A DNA stretch of 64,000 bases from JAXLSZ01 sp046330315 (lineage in GTDB: Bacteria > Actinomycetota > Thermoleophilia > Solirubrobacterales > 70-9): contig JAXLSZ010000005.1 in assembly GCA_046330315.1 (NCBI GenBank), positions 186,001-250,000 on the forward strand. Direction: 5' to 3'. The notes beneath the pieces are model-generated. The model made no database searches. It was not told the origin of the DNA and worked only from the letters and a program-made list of their open reading frames with translations. Every line of letters begins with the position of its first letter. Positions within the stretch are counted from its first letter, which is position 1. Below are positions 19,501-29,727 of the stretch, piece after piece. A program made the position numbers and the translations under genes.

Positions 19501-20558
19501 ACGCGATCGACTTCGGGCACGCCGAGTCGCTGGCCTTCGCCTCGCTGCTCACCGACGGCGTCCACATCAGGCTCACCGGCCAGGACTCCGAGCGGGGAAC
19601 CTTCTCCCACCGCCACCTGGTCCTGCACGACGAGAAGACCGGGCTGAAGTACTGCCCGATGCAGAACCTCGAGGACGCGACGGCGCCCTTCGAGCTGCAC
19701 AACAGCCCGCTCTCGGAGAGCTCGTGCCTGGGGTTCGAGTACGGCTACTCGGCGGCGAACCCCGACTCCCTGGTCCTCTGGGAGGCGCAGTTCGGCGACT
19801 TCGCCAACTCGGCGCAGGTGATCATCGACAGCTTCATCGTCTCCGCGGAGGCGAAGTGGGGGCAGACGAGCCGGCTCACGCTGCTGCTCCCCCACGGTTA
19901 CGAGGGCTCGGGGCCCGAGCACTCCAGCGCCCGCATCGAGCGCTTCCTGGCGCTCGGCGCGGAGGGGAACATCCGGATCGCCAACCCGACCACTCCCGGC
20001 CAGTACTTCCACCTGCTGCGCCGCCAGGCGCTGATCCGCAAGGCGAGGCCGCTGATCGTCTTCACCCCCAAGGGGCTGCTGCGGCTGGCCCGCGCCGCCT
20101 CCTCGCTGGAGGACCTGACCGGCGGCGAGTTCAGCCTCATCCTCGACGACCCCGTCGCGGCGGCGCGCCGCGAGAGGGTCGAGCGGCTCGTGCTGTGCAG
20201 CGGCAAGATCTACTACGACCTCGGCGCCAGCGAGCGACGCGAGGACGCCGAGAGGGTCGCGGTCGCGCGGGTCGAGCTGCTCTATCCGTTCGCCGCCGAC
20301 CAGCTCCGCGAGCTGATCGCCTCCTACCCGAACCTCCGCGAGATCGTCTGGGTGCAGGAGGAGCCGCGGAACATGGGGGCCTGGAAGGTGATGTCGCGCC
20401 GCATGCCCAGCCTGCTTCCCGAGGGGATCTCGCTGGGCTACATCGGCCGCCCCGAGCGGGCCAGCCCCGGCGAGGGATACTCGGTCGCGCACGCGCGCGA
20501 GCAGGAGCGGATCGTGCTCACGGCCCTCTCGATCGAGGCCGAGGCCCAGCCGGCCTGA
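16599..20558 (+). CDS. kgd: multifunctional 2-oxoglutarate dehydrogenase E2-E1 with its own lipoyl domain
   Basis: 1319 residues. Domains in order: lipoyl domain (1-80, Lys47 in STDKVDAEV), Ala/Gly linker, E1/E3-binding domain (about 120-155), 2-oxoacid acyltransferase (about 178-410, with YDHRVIQGAESG at about 375) and ThDP-dependent E1 (about 440-1315, AHRGRLSVLAHNLGRP near 620, GDAAFPGQG near 733). It decarboxylates 2-oxoglutarate and forms succinyl-CoA. The actinobacterial Kgd/OdhA proteins known from mycobacteria and corynebacteria lack the lipoyl and peripheral-binding domains, so this version is more self-sufficient. The E3 (lipoamide dehydrogenase) gene is not in the window. Confidence 0.93.
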   Translation: MPETATVQISMPEMGESVTEGTVLEWHVAEGDTVIEGDTVVEVSTDKVDAEVPAPASGKITKLLAAIDEVVAVGAPLAEMEAGEVEAGAGDGAGDGATAAGAGAAQAAPPEQAGAEAAGVRATPTARRVAAATGVDLGAVNGSGAGGKVRKEDVLAAADGAGGAGEARALRGPAAMLAKAMDESRAVPTATSFRTIAVDTLDAKRKALNGVLSERGMKVSFTHLVAWAIVQAAKEWPVMVRTFEERDGKPYAIEEGPINLGIAVDVERKDGSRSLMVPAIKRAESLDFAAFHSYYEELITKTRENSLTADDFQGTNISLTNPGGIGTVASVPRLLAGQASIIATGSIAYPPEWAGASAERIRSLGVSKVMTMTSTYDHRVIQGAESGSFLRRVEQLLQGEDSFYEGVAASLGVPASVVATAHPASASAAPVPAAPTSVTAEPPSEELLGAVQAATSLLKAYRTHGHLSARLDPLGSEPKGDPALDPGNVSLTPELMGQIPASILRIGVPGETLMEALPRMRDAYCGTIAYQFEHLSSHQQRVWLREMIETGAHREPLQAEEKRRLLDRLIDVFEFERFLEKTYLGQKMFSIEGLDVIVPMLDEAVTLALRGGAREVVFGMAHRGRLSVLAHNLGRPYEGIFAEFEGSKAIDSVKAVAAIPHGGTGDVKYHYGHSGTYETHAGERIAVRLYPNPSHLEFVDPVVLGGTRYEQSEIEGADLTHDPKRALPILLHGDAAFPGQGIVAETLNLQALRGYTTGGTIHVIQNNQVGFTTDPEEARSTPYAADMAKGFNVPIVHVNADDVEACSAAIRLAMAYRERWGRDVVIDLIGYRRYGHNETDEPAYTQPQMAAKIKVHPPVSEIYAEKLIAEKVVGPEEVTAGGEERREQLAGTLKGLRRKMELGEYEDPTVTTTGTGELDRSASPPVDTAVAEDKLRDLNERLIRVPDSFTIHRKLRKPLAKRVSALEDAIDFGHAESLAFASLLTDGVHIRLTGQDSERGTFSHRHLVLHDEKTGLKYCPMQNLEDATAPFELHNSPLSESSCLGFEYGYSAANPDSLVLWEAQFGDFANSAQVIIDSFIVSAEAKWGQTSRLTLLLPHGYEGSGPEHSSARIERFLALGAEGNIRIANPTTPGQYFHLLRRQALIRKARPLIVFTPKGLLRLARAASSLEDLTGGEFSLILDDPVAAARRERVERLVLCSGKIYYDLGASERREDAERVAVARVELLYPFAADQLRELIASYPNLREIVWVQEEPRNMGAWKVMSRRMPSLLPEGISLGYIGRPERASPGEGYSVAHAREQERIVLTALSIEAEAQPA

Positions 20559-20585
20559 CGACGGCCGCAAGCGCATCCACCTCGG

Positions 20586-20650
20586 CCACCGCGCCGCACC
20601 GCGACCACCGCGACCACCGCGCCGCACCGCGACCACCGCGCCGCACCGTG
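20586..20650. repeat. short GC-rich direct repeats
   Basis: Alternating copies of CACCGCGCCGCACCGCGACC and a shorter CACCGCGACC unit between the dehydrogenase stop and the next promoter. Non-coding. Confidence 0.75.
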
Positions 20651-20655
20651 GCGGG

Positions 20656-20668
20656 TATCTTGGGCGGC
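20656..20668 (+). promoter_or_regulatory. -10 box of a leaderless transcript (DUF3817-like gene)
   Basis: TATCTT at 20656-20661, 7 nt, then GTG 20669. No ribosome binding site. Confidence 0.5.
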
Positions 20669-21019
20669 GTGGCCGAGAGCACGAAGGCGCTGCGCAAGCC
20701 GGTCCCTGGACGTTTGTTCGTCTGGGTCAAACGCCTCTCCTGGCTCGAGCTGGCGGTGTTCGCGGCGCTGATCTTCTTCTGGCTGGCGCCAGGGTTCGAC
20801 CGGGAGACCTCAATCTTCGGCCTGGCCCACGGGCTCGGCTTCGTCGCGCTCTGCATAGCCATTTGGGTCTGCGTCCTGCGGCGCGAGGCGCCCTACACGC
20901 TGCTCGCCGCGACGCTGACTCCGGTGGGCCCGGTGGGGAGCGTGATCGGGATCGAGCTGATCGAGCGAAAGGGCTGGGGCGTTCGGCCCCCGGAACCGGC
21001 GGAGCCCGGAAGGGCTTGA
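20669..21019 (+). CDS. small integral membrane protein, DUF3817-like
   Basis: 116 residues from GTG 20669. Three hydrophobic segments: LELAVFAALIFFWLAP, LAHGLGFVALCIAIWVCVL and TLLAATLTPVGPVGSVIGIE. The helix-HG-helix pattern fits the DUF3817 family of actinobacterial membrane proteins, whose role is unknown. A slightly earlier GTG (20648) is possible, but the -10 box spacing favours 20669. It follows 2-oxoglutarate dehydrogenase but has its own promoter, so a functional link is not implied. Confidence 0.72.
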   Translation: MAESTKALRKPVPGRLFVWVKRLSWLELAVFAALIFFWLAPGFDRETSIFGLAHGLGFVALCIAIWVCVLRREAPYTLLAATLTPVGPVGSVIGIELIERKGWGVRPPEPAEPGRA

Positions 21020-21240
21020 CGGCACACCCACCCGCCGGTGTAGAATCAGTCGCGATAGAGGGCTCTGCCAAGACCCTCGTGTAGGGAGACTCAGAGGCCC
21101 CGAAAGGGGCGGATGGGGAAGCTCAATAAGCTCGCTCCGGGCGGCCAAGGCCCTCGGGGCGGACGCGTCGGCATCCCTCCCTGGCTACCGACGCGCTGGC
21201 GTGGCGAGGGCCGTGCGGACCCCCTGCCTCCCGCGGCCCC
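21017..21240 (+). ncRNA. possible structured non-coding RNA
   Basis: No convincing ORF. A promoter-like pair, TTGACG near 21017 and TAGAAT near 21042 (spacer about 19), is followed by potential hairpins: GAGGG/CCCTC near 21058-21080, GCCCC-GAAA-GGGGC (GNRA loop) near 21096-21112, and CGCGTCGG/CCGACGCG near 21165-21195 with a 16-nt loop. I do not recognise it as SRP RNA, tmRNA, RNase P RNA or a known riboswitch. It may instead be an untranslated region. Confidence 0.3.
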
Positions 21241-21267
21241 GCCACGCCCCTTTCTTCAACCAGCGTC

Positions 21268-21395
21268 CCCCGACGCCGCCACGCCCTTTCTTCCTGCCTC
21301 CCCGACGCCGCCACGCCCTTTCTTCCTGCCTCCCCGACGCCGCCACGCCCTTTCTTCCTGCCTCCCCGACGCCGCCACGCCCTTTCTTCCTGCCT
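21268..21395. repeat. 32-bp tandem repeat, four copies
   Basis: Unit starting CCCCGACGCCGCCACGCCCT at 21268, 21300, 21332 and 21364, essentially identical. Non-coding; a minisatellite likely to vary in copy number. Confidence 0.92.
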
Positions 21396-21417
21396 CCCCG
21401 GCCCCACCCGAGTGCCT

Positions 21418-21466
21418 GGCGAAACTGAAGATAAGCACCGTATTGATGCTTAAGTTCACTCTCGCC
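21418..21466. repeat. dispersed palindromic element, copy 1
   Basis: Left arm GGCGAAACTGAAGATAAGCA (21418-21437) pairs with 21447-21466 at 16 of 20 positions. The left arm recurs at 46047 with two differences over 22 bp, also inside a palindrome next to tandem repeats. The right arm is continued by the 35-bp array. Confidence 0.75.
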
Positions 21467-21609
21467 GGATCAGGGCACCGGTGCTCAAGTTCACTCTCGC
21501 CGGATCAGGGCACCGGTGCTCAAGTTCACTCTCGCCGGGTCAGGGCACCGGTGCTCAAGTTCACTCTCGCCGGGTCAGGGCACCGGTGCTCGAGGCCACT
21601 CTCGCCGGG

Positions 21610-21620
<11 letters not shown>
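21447..21620. repeat. 35-bp tandem array running into the 3' end of aconitase
   Basis: AAGTTCACTCTCGCC recurs every 35 bp at 21452, 21487, 21522 and 21557, with a diverged copy at 21592. Units contain the 10-bp palindrome GCACCGGTGC. The last copy holds the TGA stop of aconitase on the minus strand (21610-21612). Confidence 0.9.
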
Positions 21621-24426
<2,806 letters not shown>

Positions 24427-24457
24427 CCGGCGGGCTCTCCCGGCGCCACCCGCATCG

Positions 24458-25258
24458 CTACCTCTTGCCGACCTGACCGGCCGCGAGATCGGAGGCGGCC
24501 TTCCGCCCCGCCCTGCTGGAGGTCGTGAGGACCGCGAGCCTCGGGCTGGACAGCCCCAGGTGGGCGAGGGCGCGCTGCGCGGGCGGGGCGACGGCCACTT
24601 CGACGCGGTCGTTCTCGATGGCCCGCACCACCGCGTCGCCGACCTGGTCCGGGCTCGCGGTGCCCAGGCCCGGCGGTGCCTTGGCGCCCGAGTCGGCGAA
24701 CATCCCGGCCTCGCGGACGAACCCCGGGGAGACGATCGAGGAGCCCACCCCGGTCCCCGAGAGGTCCGCGCGGAGGCCCAGCGCAAAGCCGCGAAGGCCG
24801 AACTTCGTCGCGTTGTAGACCGAGGTCCGGGGGCTCGGGATCTTGCCCGAGAGCGAGGCGACGAAGACCAGGTGGCCGGCGCCCCGCCCCAGCATTCCCG
24901 GCAGCAGGGCGCGGGCGAGCAGCATCGGCGACTCGAGGTTGACCCGCAGGGCGCGCTGCACCTGCTCGGCGGTGAAGTCCTCCAGCCGGCCGGTGGCCGG
25001 AAGCCCGGCGTTGGCGACCAGCACGTCGACGTCGCCGGCGCGGCCGGCGAGCGCCGCCGCGGCGCCCGGCTCGGCAAGGTCGGCCGCGGCCACCTCGTGC
25101 CCCGGGCCCGGCAGCGAGGAGGCGAGCTCCCCCAGGGCATCGGGGTCGCGGGCGCTCAGCACCAGCCTTGCGCCGCGCCGGGCAAGCGAGGAGGCGATGG
25201 CCCGGCCCAGCCCACCCGTGGCGCCGGTCAGCAGGATCGATCGACCGGAGATCTGCAT
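24458..25258 (-). CDS. short-chain dehydrogenase/reductase
   Basis: 266 residues, classical SDR: LLTGATGGLGRAIA (cofactor loop), Asp near DLAEPG, VANAG, the catalytic Ser in VASLSGK and YNATK. The arginines after the second strand (SARDPD) suggest NADP(H). ATG 25258 is chosen because the glycine-rich loop follows at the normal distance; the longer frame is made of upstream tandem repeats. It lies 31 bp upstream of aconitase on the same strand and may be co-transcribed, though a metabolic link is not obvious. Substrate unknown. Confidence 0.88.
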   Translation of the reverse strand: MQISGRSILLTGATGGLGRAIASSLARRGARLVLSARDPDALGELASSLPGPGHEVAAADLAEPGAAAALAGRAGDVDVLVANAGLPATGRLEDFTAEQVQRALRVNLESPMLLARALLPGMLGRGAGHLVFVASLSGKIPSPRTSVYNATKFGLRGFALGLRADLSGTGVGSSIVSPGFVREAGMFADSGAKAPPGLGTASPDQVGDAVVRAIENDRVEVAVAPPAQRALAHLGLSSPRLAVLTTSSRAGRKAASDLAAGQVGKR

Positions 25259-25341
25259 CGGATCTGAACCTACCAGGGGGAACCGGGCGGGGCGGGCCCG
25301 GCGGAAGCGGGCCCGGACGGGGGCGCGTAGGGCGTCGCCGG

Positions 25342-25444
25342 ATGCGGCCGGACGGGGGCGCCGGGGGATGCGGCCGGACGGGGGCGCCGGGGGATGCGGC
25401 CGGACGGGGGCGCCGGGGGATGCGGCCGGACGGGGGCGCCGCCG
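25342..25444. repeat. 26-bp tandem repeat, four copies
   Basis: ATGCGGCCGGACGGGGGCGC begins at 25342, 25368, 25394 and 25420. It lies between the divergent SDR and NlpC/P60 transcription units, upstream of the riboswitch. Confidence 0.92.
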
Positions 25445-25597
25445 AAGGCGGGCCCGGACAGCTTCCCCGAGCGGGCCGGCCGGGTGGCCGGCGCCGATCC
25501 GGTCCCCCGGGCCGGGGGGCTTGTGCCGATCCTCACGCAATATTGAGGAACTGTGAGCAAACGACCAGGGAATCGACTACAGTGCCCCGAACCAACA

Positions 25598-25724
25598 ACC
25601 GGTAATGCCGAGTCCCGGGCCGAGGCGCCCGGGAGCGGGGGAACCGACGAAGCACTGGGGCGAACCCACCGAGGTGGGGGCGCAGGCTCCTTCAGCGCCA
25701 GCCCGACAGCTAACCCCGTAGGCC
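25598..25724 (+). ncRNA. cyclic di-AMP riboswitch (ydaO-yuaA leader)
   Basis: Conserved blocks appear in the expected order: AGCGGGGGAACC (about 25634), TGGGGCGAACCC (about 25656), GGGGGCG (about 25676) and CCCGACAGCTAACCCCGTAG (25702-25721), the last a hallmark of this class. It ends 17 nt before the TTG start of a secreted NlpC/P60 hydrolase, with AGGAGA between. This class usually switches genes off when c-di-AMP is high and in Actinobacteria often controls cell-wall hydrolases. Boundaries are approximate. Confidence 0.88.
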
Positions 25725-25740
25725 GACAGAGGAGATCGGT

Positions 25741-26295
25741 TTGTCTTCGAACATCCAGAGACTCAGGGCCACGGGGTTGGCGGCAGGCGCCGCGATCGCA
25801 GCGCTCGCCTTGGCGCCGTCCGGGGCATCGGCGGCCTGCGGGAGCTCGGGCGGGATCACCCCGTCGGGCAACGCCGCCTGCGCGCCGGTCGGCAAGGCCA
25901 GGCTGGTGAACGGCAAGGCGATCGCGCCTGCCAACGCGCCGGCCCGGGTCAAGGCGGCCATCGCGGCGGCCAACCGGATTCGCAACAAGCCCTACATCTG
26001 GGGTGGCGGGCACGCCGGCTGGGAGGACGCGGGCTACGACTGCTCGGGCTCGGTGAGCTACGCGCTGCACGGCGGCGGCTTCCTCTCCAGCCCCCTGCCC
26101 TCCGGACCCATGGAGAGCTGGGGGTGGCGGGGCAAGGGAAGGTGGATCACCGTCTACGCCAACGCCGGGCACGCCTACGCCGTGATCGCCGGGCTGCGCT
26201 GGGACACCTCGATGACCCCCGGCAACGGCCCCGGCTGGAGCAAGCAGATGCGGCCGTCCGCAGGCTTCGTCTCCAGGCACCCAGGCGGCTACTGA
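25741..26295 (+). CDS. secreted NlpC/P60-type peptidoglycan hydrolase
   Basis: 184 residues from TTG 25741, with AGGAGA 9 nt before. Signal peptide 1-31 (AAGAAIAALALAPSGASA, cleavage before Ala/Cys). The catalytic domain has Cys101 in YDCSGSVSYALH and His144 in GHAYAVI, with PYIWGGG before the cysteine as in NlpC/P60 endopeptidases that cut peptide stems. The third catalytic residue is not clear. There is no separate cell-wall-binding domain, so the protein is near minimal size. The c-di-AMP riboswitch upstream ties its expression to osmotic or wall stress. Confidence 0.88.
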   Translation: MSSNIQRLRATGLAAGAAIAALALAPSGASAACGSSGGITPSGNAACAPVGKARLVNGKAIAPANAPARVKAAIAAANRIRNKPYIWGGGHAGWEDAGYDCSGSVSYALHGGGFLSSPLPSGPMESWGWRGKGRWITVYANAGHAYAVIAGLRWDTSMTPGNGPGWSKQMRPSAGFVSRHPGGY

Positions 26296-26381
26296 GCCGA
26301 CGGATTCCGGCCGCTGCGACCGGCCGCCGGGTGGTTGCCGCCGCCCGAATCGAATAGGTTGGCCGAAATGGCGCACGGGCC

Positions 26382-27563
26382 ATGGCCAGTTTGTTCACGT
26401 GCGCCGGGATCGCTCGTATAACTTGGCGTTCGGCGCGGGCCGAGTCGCGCCGAGAGGACCCGGAGGAGAGCACCACGGCACCGACCACCGCACGCGAGTC
26501 CCGCCCCGGGGGAGTCAGCCCCGCGGAGGGGAGCGCAACCGCGCCCGACATCCGGCTCAGCGGGCTGACCAAGCGCTACGGAGCGGTGGTCGCCGTGGAC
26601 GGGATCGACCTCGAGATCGCCCGCGGGGAGTTCTTCACCTTGCTCGGCCCCTCGGGGTCGGGTAAGACCACGACCCTGCGGATGATCGCCGGGTTCGAGG
26701 AGCCCGACGGCGGCACCGTGGAGCTGGCGGGCGTTGACGTGGTCGGGCGCCCGCCCTACGACCGTCCCGTCAACACCGTCTTCCAGGACTACGCGCTGTT
26801 CCCGCACATGGATGTCGGCGAGAACGTCGAGTACGGCCTGCGGGTGGCCAGGATCGGGAAGGCGGAGCGGGCGGCGCGACGCGCCGAGGCGCTGGAGATG
26901 GTGCGCCTCTCCGGCTACGAGGGTCGCAGGCCGAGCGAGCTCTCCGGCGGCCAGCGCCAGCGCGTGGCGCTGGCCCGGGCGATCGTCAACCGCCCCCAGG
27001 TGCTGCTCCTCGACGAGCCGCTCGGGGCGCTCGACCTGAAGCTCCGCGAGGAGATGCAGAGCGAGCTGAAGACGATCCAGGGAGAGGTCGGGATCACCTT
27101 CGTCTACGTCACCCACGATCAGGACGAGGCGCTGACGATGAGCGACCGCGTGGCGGTCTTCAACCAGGGCCGGATCGAACAGATCAGCCCCCCGACCGAG
27201 CTCTACGAGCATCCGGGGAACGCCTTCGTGGCGGGCTTCGTGGGCGTCTCCAACCTGCTCGAGCGCGACGGACAGCGGTTCACGATCCGTCCCGAGAAGA
27301 TCAAGCTGCTCGGGCCGGGCGAGGGCACCGACGGGCTGCGCACCGAGCCCGGGCGGATAGTGGAGGTCGCCTACGTGGGCATGGTGACCCGCTACACGGT
27401 GGCGCTGGCGGCGGGGGGAGAGCTTCAGGTGGTTCGCCAGAATCTGGAGACCTCGGCGATGGACGTGGTCTCCGAGCGCGGACGGGAAGTGAGCGTCGGG
27501 TGGCGGCCGGAGCACGCGGTCGCCGTTCGTGGGGAAAACAACAAGGAGGAGGAACCACAGTGA
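26382..27563 (+). CDS. potA: polyamine ABC transporter ATP-binding protein (system 1)
   Basis: PotA-type ATPase: Walker A GPSGSGKTTT, Q-loop, signature LSGGQRQRVALARA, Walker B VLLLDEPLGALD, H-loop THDQDEA, C-terminal TOBE-like domain. It powers uptake with the next three genes. ATG 26382 gives the coordinates here but probably lies upstream of the real start: codons 26382-26470 include AGT, CGT, ATA and ACT, a TATAAC box lies at 26417, and no ATG/GTG/TTG follows before the ABC core. An in-frame ACG at 26475 sits 6 nt after GGAGGAG (26462-26468) and is the best candidate. The stop overlaps the GTG of potD. Confidence 0.88.
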   Translation: MASLFTCAGIARITWRSARAESRREDPEESTTAPTTARESRPGGVSPAEGSATAPDIRLSGLTKRYGAVVAVDGIDLEIARGEFFTLLGPSGSGKTTTLRMIAGFEEPDGGTVELAGVDVVGRPPYDRPVNTVFQDYALFPHMDVGENVEYGLRVARIGKAERAARRAEALEMVRLSGYEGRRPSELSGGQRQRVALARAIVNRPQVLLLDEPLGALDLKLREEMQSELKTIQGEVGITFVYVTHDQDEALTMSDRVAVFNQGRIEQISPPTELYEHPGNAFVAGFVGVSNLLERDGQRFTIRPEKIKLLGPGEGTDGLRTEPGRIVEVAYVGMVTRYTVALAAGGELQVVRQNLETSAMDVVSERGREVSVGWRPEHAVAVRGENNKEEEPQ

Positions 27564-28792
27564 GGAAGCCTGAAGCGCACCCCGCGCGGGTGGCCTGGCT
27601 CTGCGTGGGCGGTCTCGTCGCATTCATGATCCTGCTCGCCGGCTGCGGCGGCGGGGGAAGCGACACGACCGCGTCCAGCGCCAACGAGTTGCAGAAGGTC
27701 GGCAAGCCGGAGGGGGCGCTCGACCTGATCGCCTGGCCGGGATACGTGGCCGACCCCTGGAAGTCGGACTTCGAGAAGCAGACCGGCTGCAAGGTCAGCG
27801 TCAAGGAGGCCGGCACCTCCGCCGAGATGGTCTCGCTGATGCGGACCGACCAGTACGACGGCGTCTCGGCCTCGGGCAACGCCTCGCTGCAGCTGGTGGC
27901 CGGAGGCGACGTGGACCCGGTCAACGTCGACCTGGTCCCCAACTACAAGACGGTCTTCGCCGACCTCAAGAACCAGCCCTACAACACGGTCGACGGCGTC
28001 AACTACGGCATCCCGCACGGGCGCGGGGCGAACCTGCTGATGTGGAACACCAACGACGTCAAGCCGGCGCCGGACTCCTGGGACGTGATGCTCGATCCCA
28101 AGAAGGCCGCGAAGTACAAGGGCAAGATCAGCGTCTACGACGACTCCGTCTACATCGCGGACGCGGCGGTCTACCTCAAGTACCACGACAAGAGCCTGGG
28201 GATCGAGAACCCCTACGAGCTCAACCAGGAGCAGTTCGACGCGGCGGTCAACCTGCTCAAGGAGCAGAAGCCGAACGTCGGCGAGTACTGGTCCAGCGCG
28301 ACCAAGCAGATCTCCTCGTTCGCCAACGAGGACTCGACGGTCGGGACCACCTGGCAGTACCAGTACTTCGCGCTGAAGGCCCAGGGCGACCCGGTGGCAT
28401 CGAGCCCGGCGAGTCAGGGCTTCGTGCCGAAGGAGGGTGCGACGGGCTGGTCCGACACCTGGATGATCAGTTCCAGCGCCAAGCACCCCAACTGCATGTA
28501 CAAGTGGATGGACTTCATCGTCTCGCCGCAGGCGAACGCTGAGGTCGCGCAGTACTTCGGCGAGGCACCGGCGCAGAGCAAGTCCTGCGAGGCGTCGGTG
28601 CTGAGCGCTGCGGCGAAGGCGCTCGGCTACCCGCCGAACACGAAGTTCTGCGACCAGTACCACGCGGCGGACCCGAGCTTCTGGAAGCGGGTCTACTACT
28701 GGATCACCCCGGTGACCGATTGCGGGAACGGCAACACCGACTGCAAGGACAACAACGCCTGGATCCAGGCGTGGACGGACATCAAGGGGTAA
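27560..28792 (+). CDS. potD: polyamine-type ABC transporter substrate-binding lipoprotein (system 1)
   Basis: 410 residues from GTG 27560, overlapping the potA stop, after AAGGAGGAGG. The lipobox is LLAGC with Cys29. The mature protein has the PotD/PotF periplasmic-binding fold: it opens with ALDLIAWPGYVADPW and has the hinge-like stretch NYGIPHGRGANLLMWN. It would capture putrescine, spermidine or a related cation outside the membrane. Only about the same fold is shared with the system 2 binding protein, so the two may have different ligands. Several cysteines near the C-terminus could form disulphides. Confidence 0.87.
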   Translation: MRKPEAHPARVAWLCVGGLVAFMILLAGCGGGGSDTTASSANELQKVGKPEGALDLIAWPGYVADPWKSDFEKQTGCKVSVKEAGTSAEMVSLMRTDQYDGVSASGNASLQLVAGGDVDPVNVDLVPNYKTVFADLKNQPYNTVDGVNYGIPHGRGANLLMWNTNDVKPAPDSWDVMLDPKKAAKYKGKISVYDDSVYIADAAVYLKYHDKSLGIENPYELNQEQFDAAVNLLKEQKPNVGEYWSSATKQISSFANEDSTVGTTWQYQYFALKAQGDPVASSPASQGFVPKEGATGWSDTWMISSSAKHPNCMYKWMDFIVSPQANAEVAQYFGEAPAQSKSCEASVLSAAAKALGYPPNTKFCDQYHAADPSFWKRVYYWITPVTDCGNGNTDCKDNNAWIQAWTDIKG

Positions 28793-28827
28793 GGCAACCC
28801 CTGCGCCGGAGCTGAGCGCGAGCGCCG

Positions 28828-29727
28828 ATGGAAGCGACTGACGCACTCGCGCCCTCTCCGAAGAGGTCGGCGGGCCGCAGGCTCGCCGACCTCTTCCACG
28901 GGCGTCCCCGCCTGCAGGTAGGCACGCTGCTGGCCGGCCCGCTCGGCTGGCTGGTGCTCGGCTACCTGGGATCGCTGGCGGTGATGTTCGCCGCGGCATT
29001 CTGGAGCGTGGATTCCGACACCGGCCTGGTGGTGCAGAACTTCACCACCCAGAACTTCGAGACGATTCTCAACGACTCCGTCTACCGCACGGTCACCGAG
29101 CGCACCGTCCTGATCGCCGCGGCGGTGACGCTGACCTGCGCCGTGCTGGCCTTCCCGATCGCCTTCTACATGGCGAAGGTGGCGACCCGCCGCGGCAGGG
29201 GGCTGCTGACCGTGGCGGTGCTGATGCCGCTGTGGTCCTTCTACCTGGTCAAGGTCTACGCCTGGCAGACGATGCTCTCCTCCGGCGGAGTGATCAACTG
29301 GGGGCTCGACCCCCTGGGCCTGAGCGGGCCCGGATTCGGGACCACGGCGGTGTGGCTGGTGGAGACCTACCTCTGGCTCCCCTACATGATCCTGCCGATC
29401 TACGCGGGTCTTGAGCGCATACCGGACTCGCTGCTGGCGGCCTCGGAGGACCTCGGCGCGGGACCCGGGAGGACCTTCGGCAAGATCGTGCTGCCGATCT
29501 CCTTCCCCGCGGTGGTGGCCGGCTCGATCTTCACCTTCTCGCTGACCCTCGGCGACTTCATCACGCCCTCGATCGTCTCGCCCGACACCCAGTTCATCGG
29601 CAACGTGGTCTACGCGGACATCACCACCAACCGGCCGCTGGCCTCGGCCTTCGCCCTGGTCCCGATCGCGGTCATGGTGATCTACCTGCTGATCGCGAGG
29701 CGCCTGGGCGCCTTCGAGCACCTATGA
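28828..29727 (+). CDS. potB: polyamine-type ABC transporter permease (system 1, PotB)
   Basis: 299 residues with six predicted membrane helices. The coupling motif is EDLGAGPGRTFGKIVLPISFP, the permease loop that contacts the ATPase. The N-terminal cytoplasmic segment (1-38) is charged and precedes the first helix. It starts 35 bp after potD and its stop overlaps the start of potC (ATGA). Together the two permeases form the heterodimeric pore. Confidence 0.9.
   Translation: MEATDALAPSPKRSAGRRLADLFHGRPRLQVGTLLAGPLGWLVLGYLGSLAVMFAAAFWSVDSDTGLVVQNFTTQNFETILNDSVYRTVTERTVLIAAAVTLTCAVLAFPIAFYMAKVATRRGRGLLTVAVLMPLWSFYLVKVYAWQTMLSSGGVINWGLDPLGLSGPGFGTTAVWLVETYLWLPYMILPIYAGLERIPDSLLAASEDLGAGPGRTFGKIVLPISFPAVVAGSIFTFSLTLGDFITPSIVSPDTQFIGNVVYADITTNRPLASAFALVPIAVMVIYLLIARRLGAFEHL

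Noticed and set aside
21017..21240. SRP RNA, tmRNA or RNase P RNA
   Set aside because: None of the conserved cores (GGAAGCAGCC-type SRP loop, tRNA-like ACCA end, RNase P GAGGAAAGUCC) is present.
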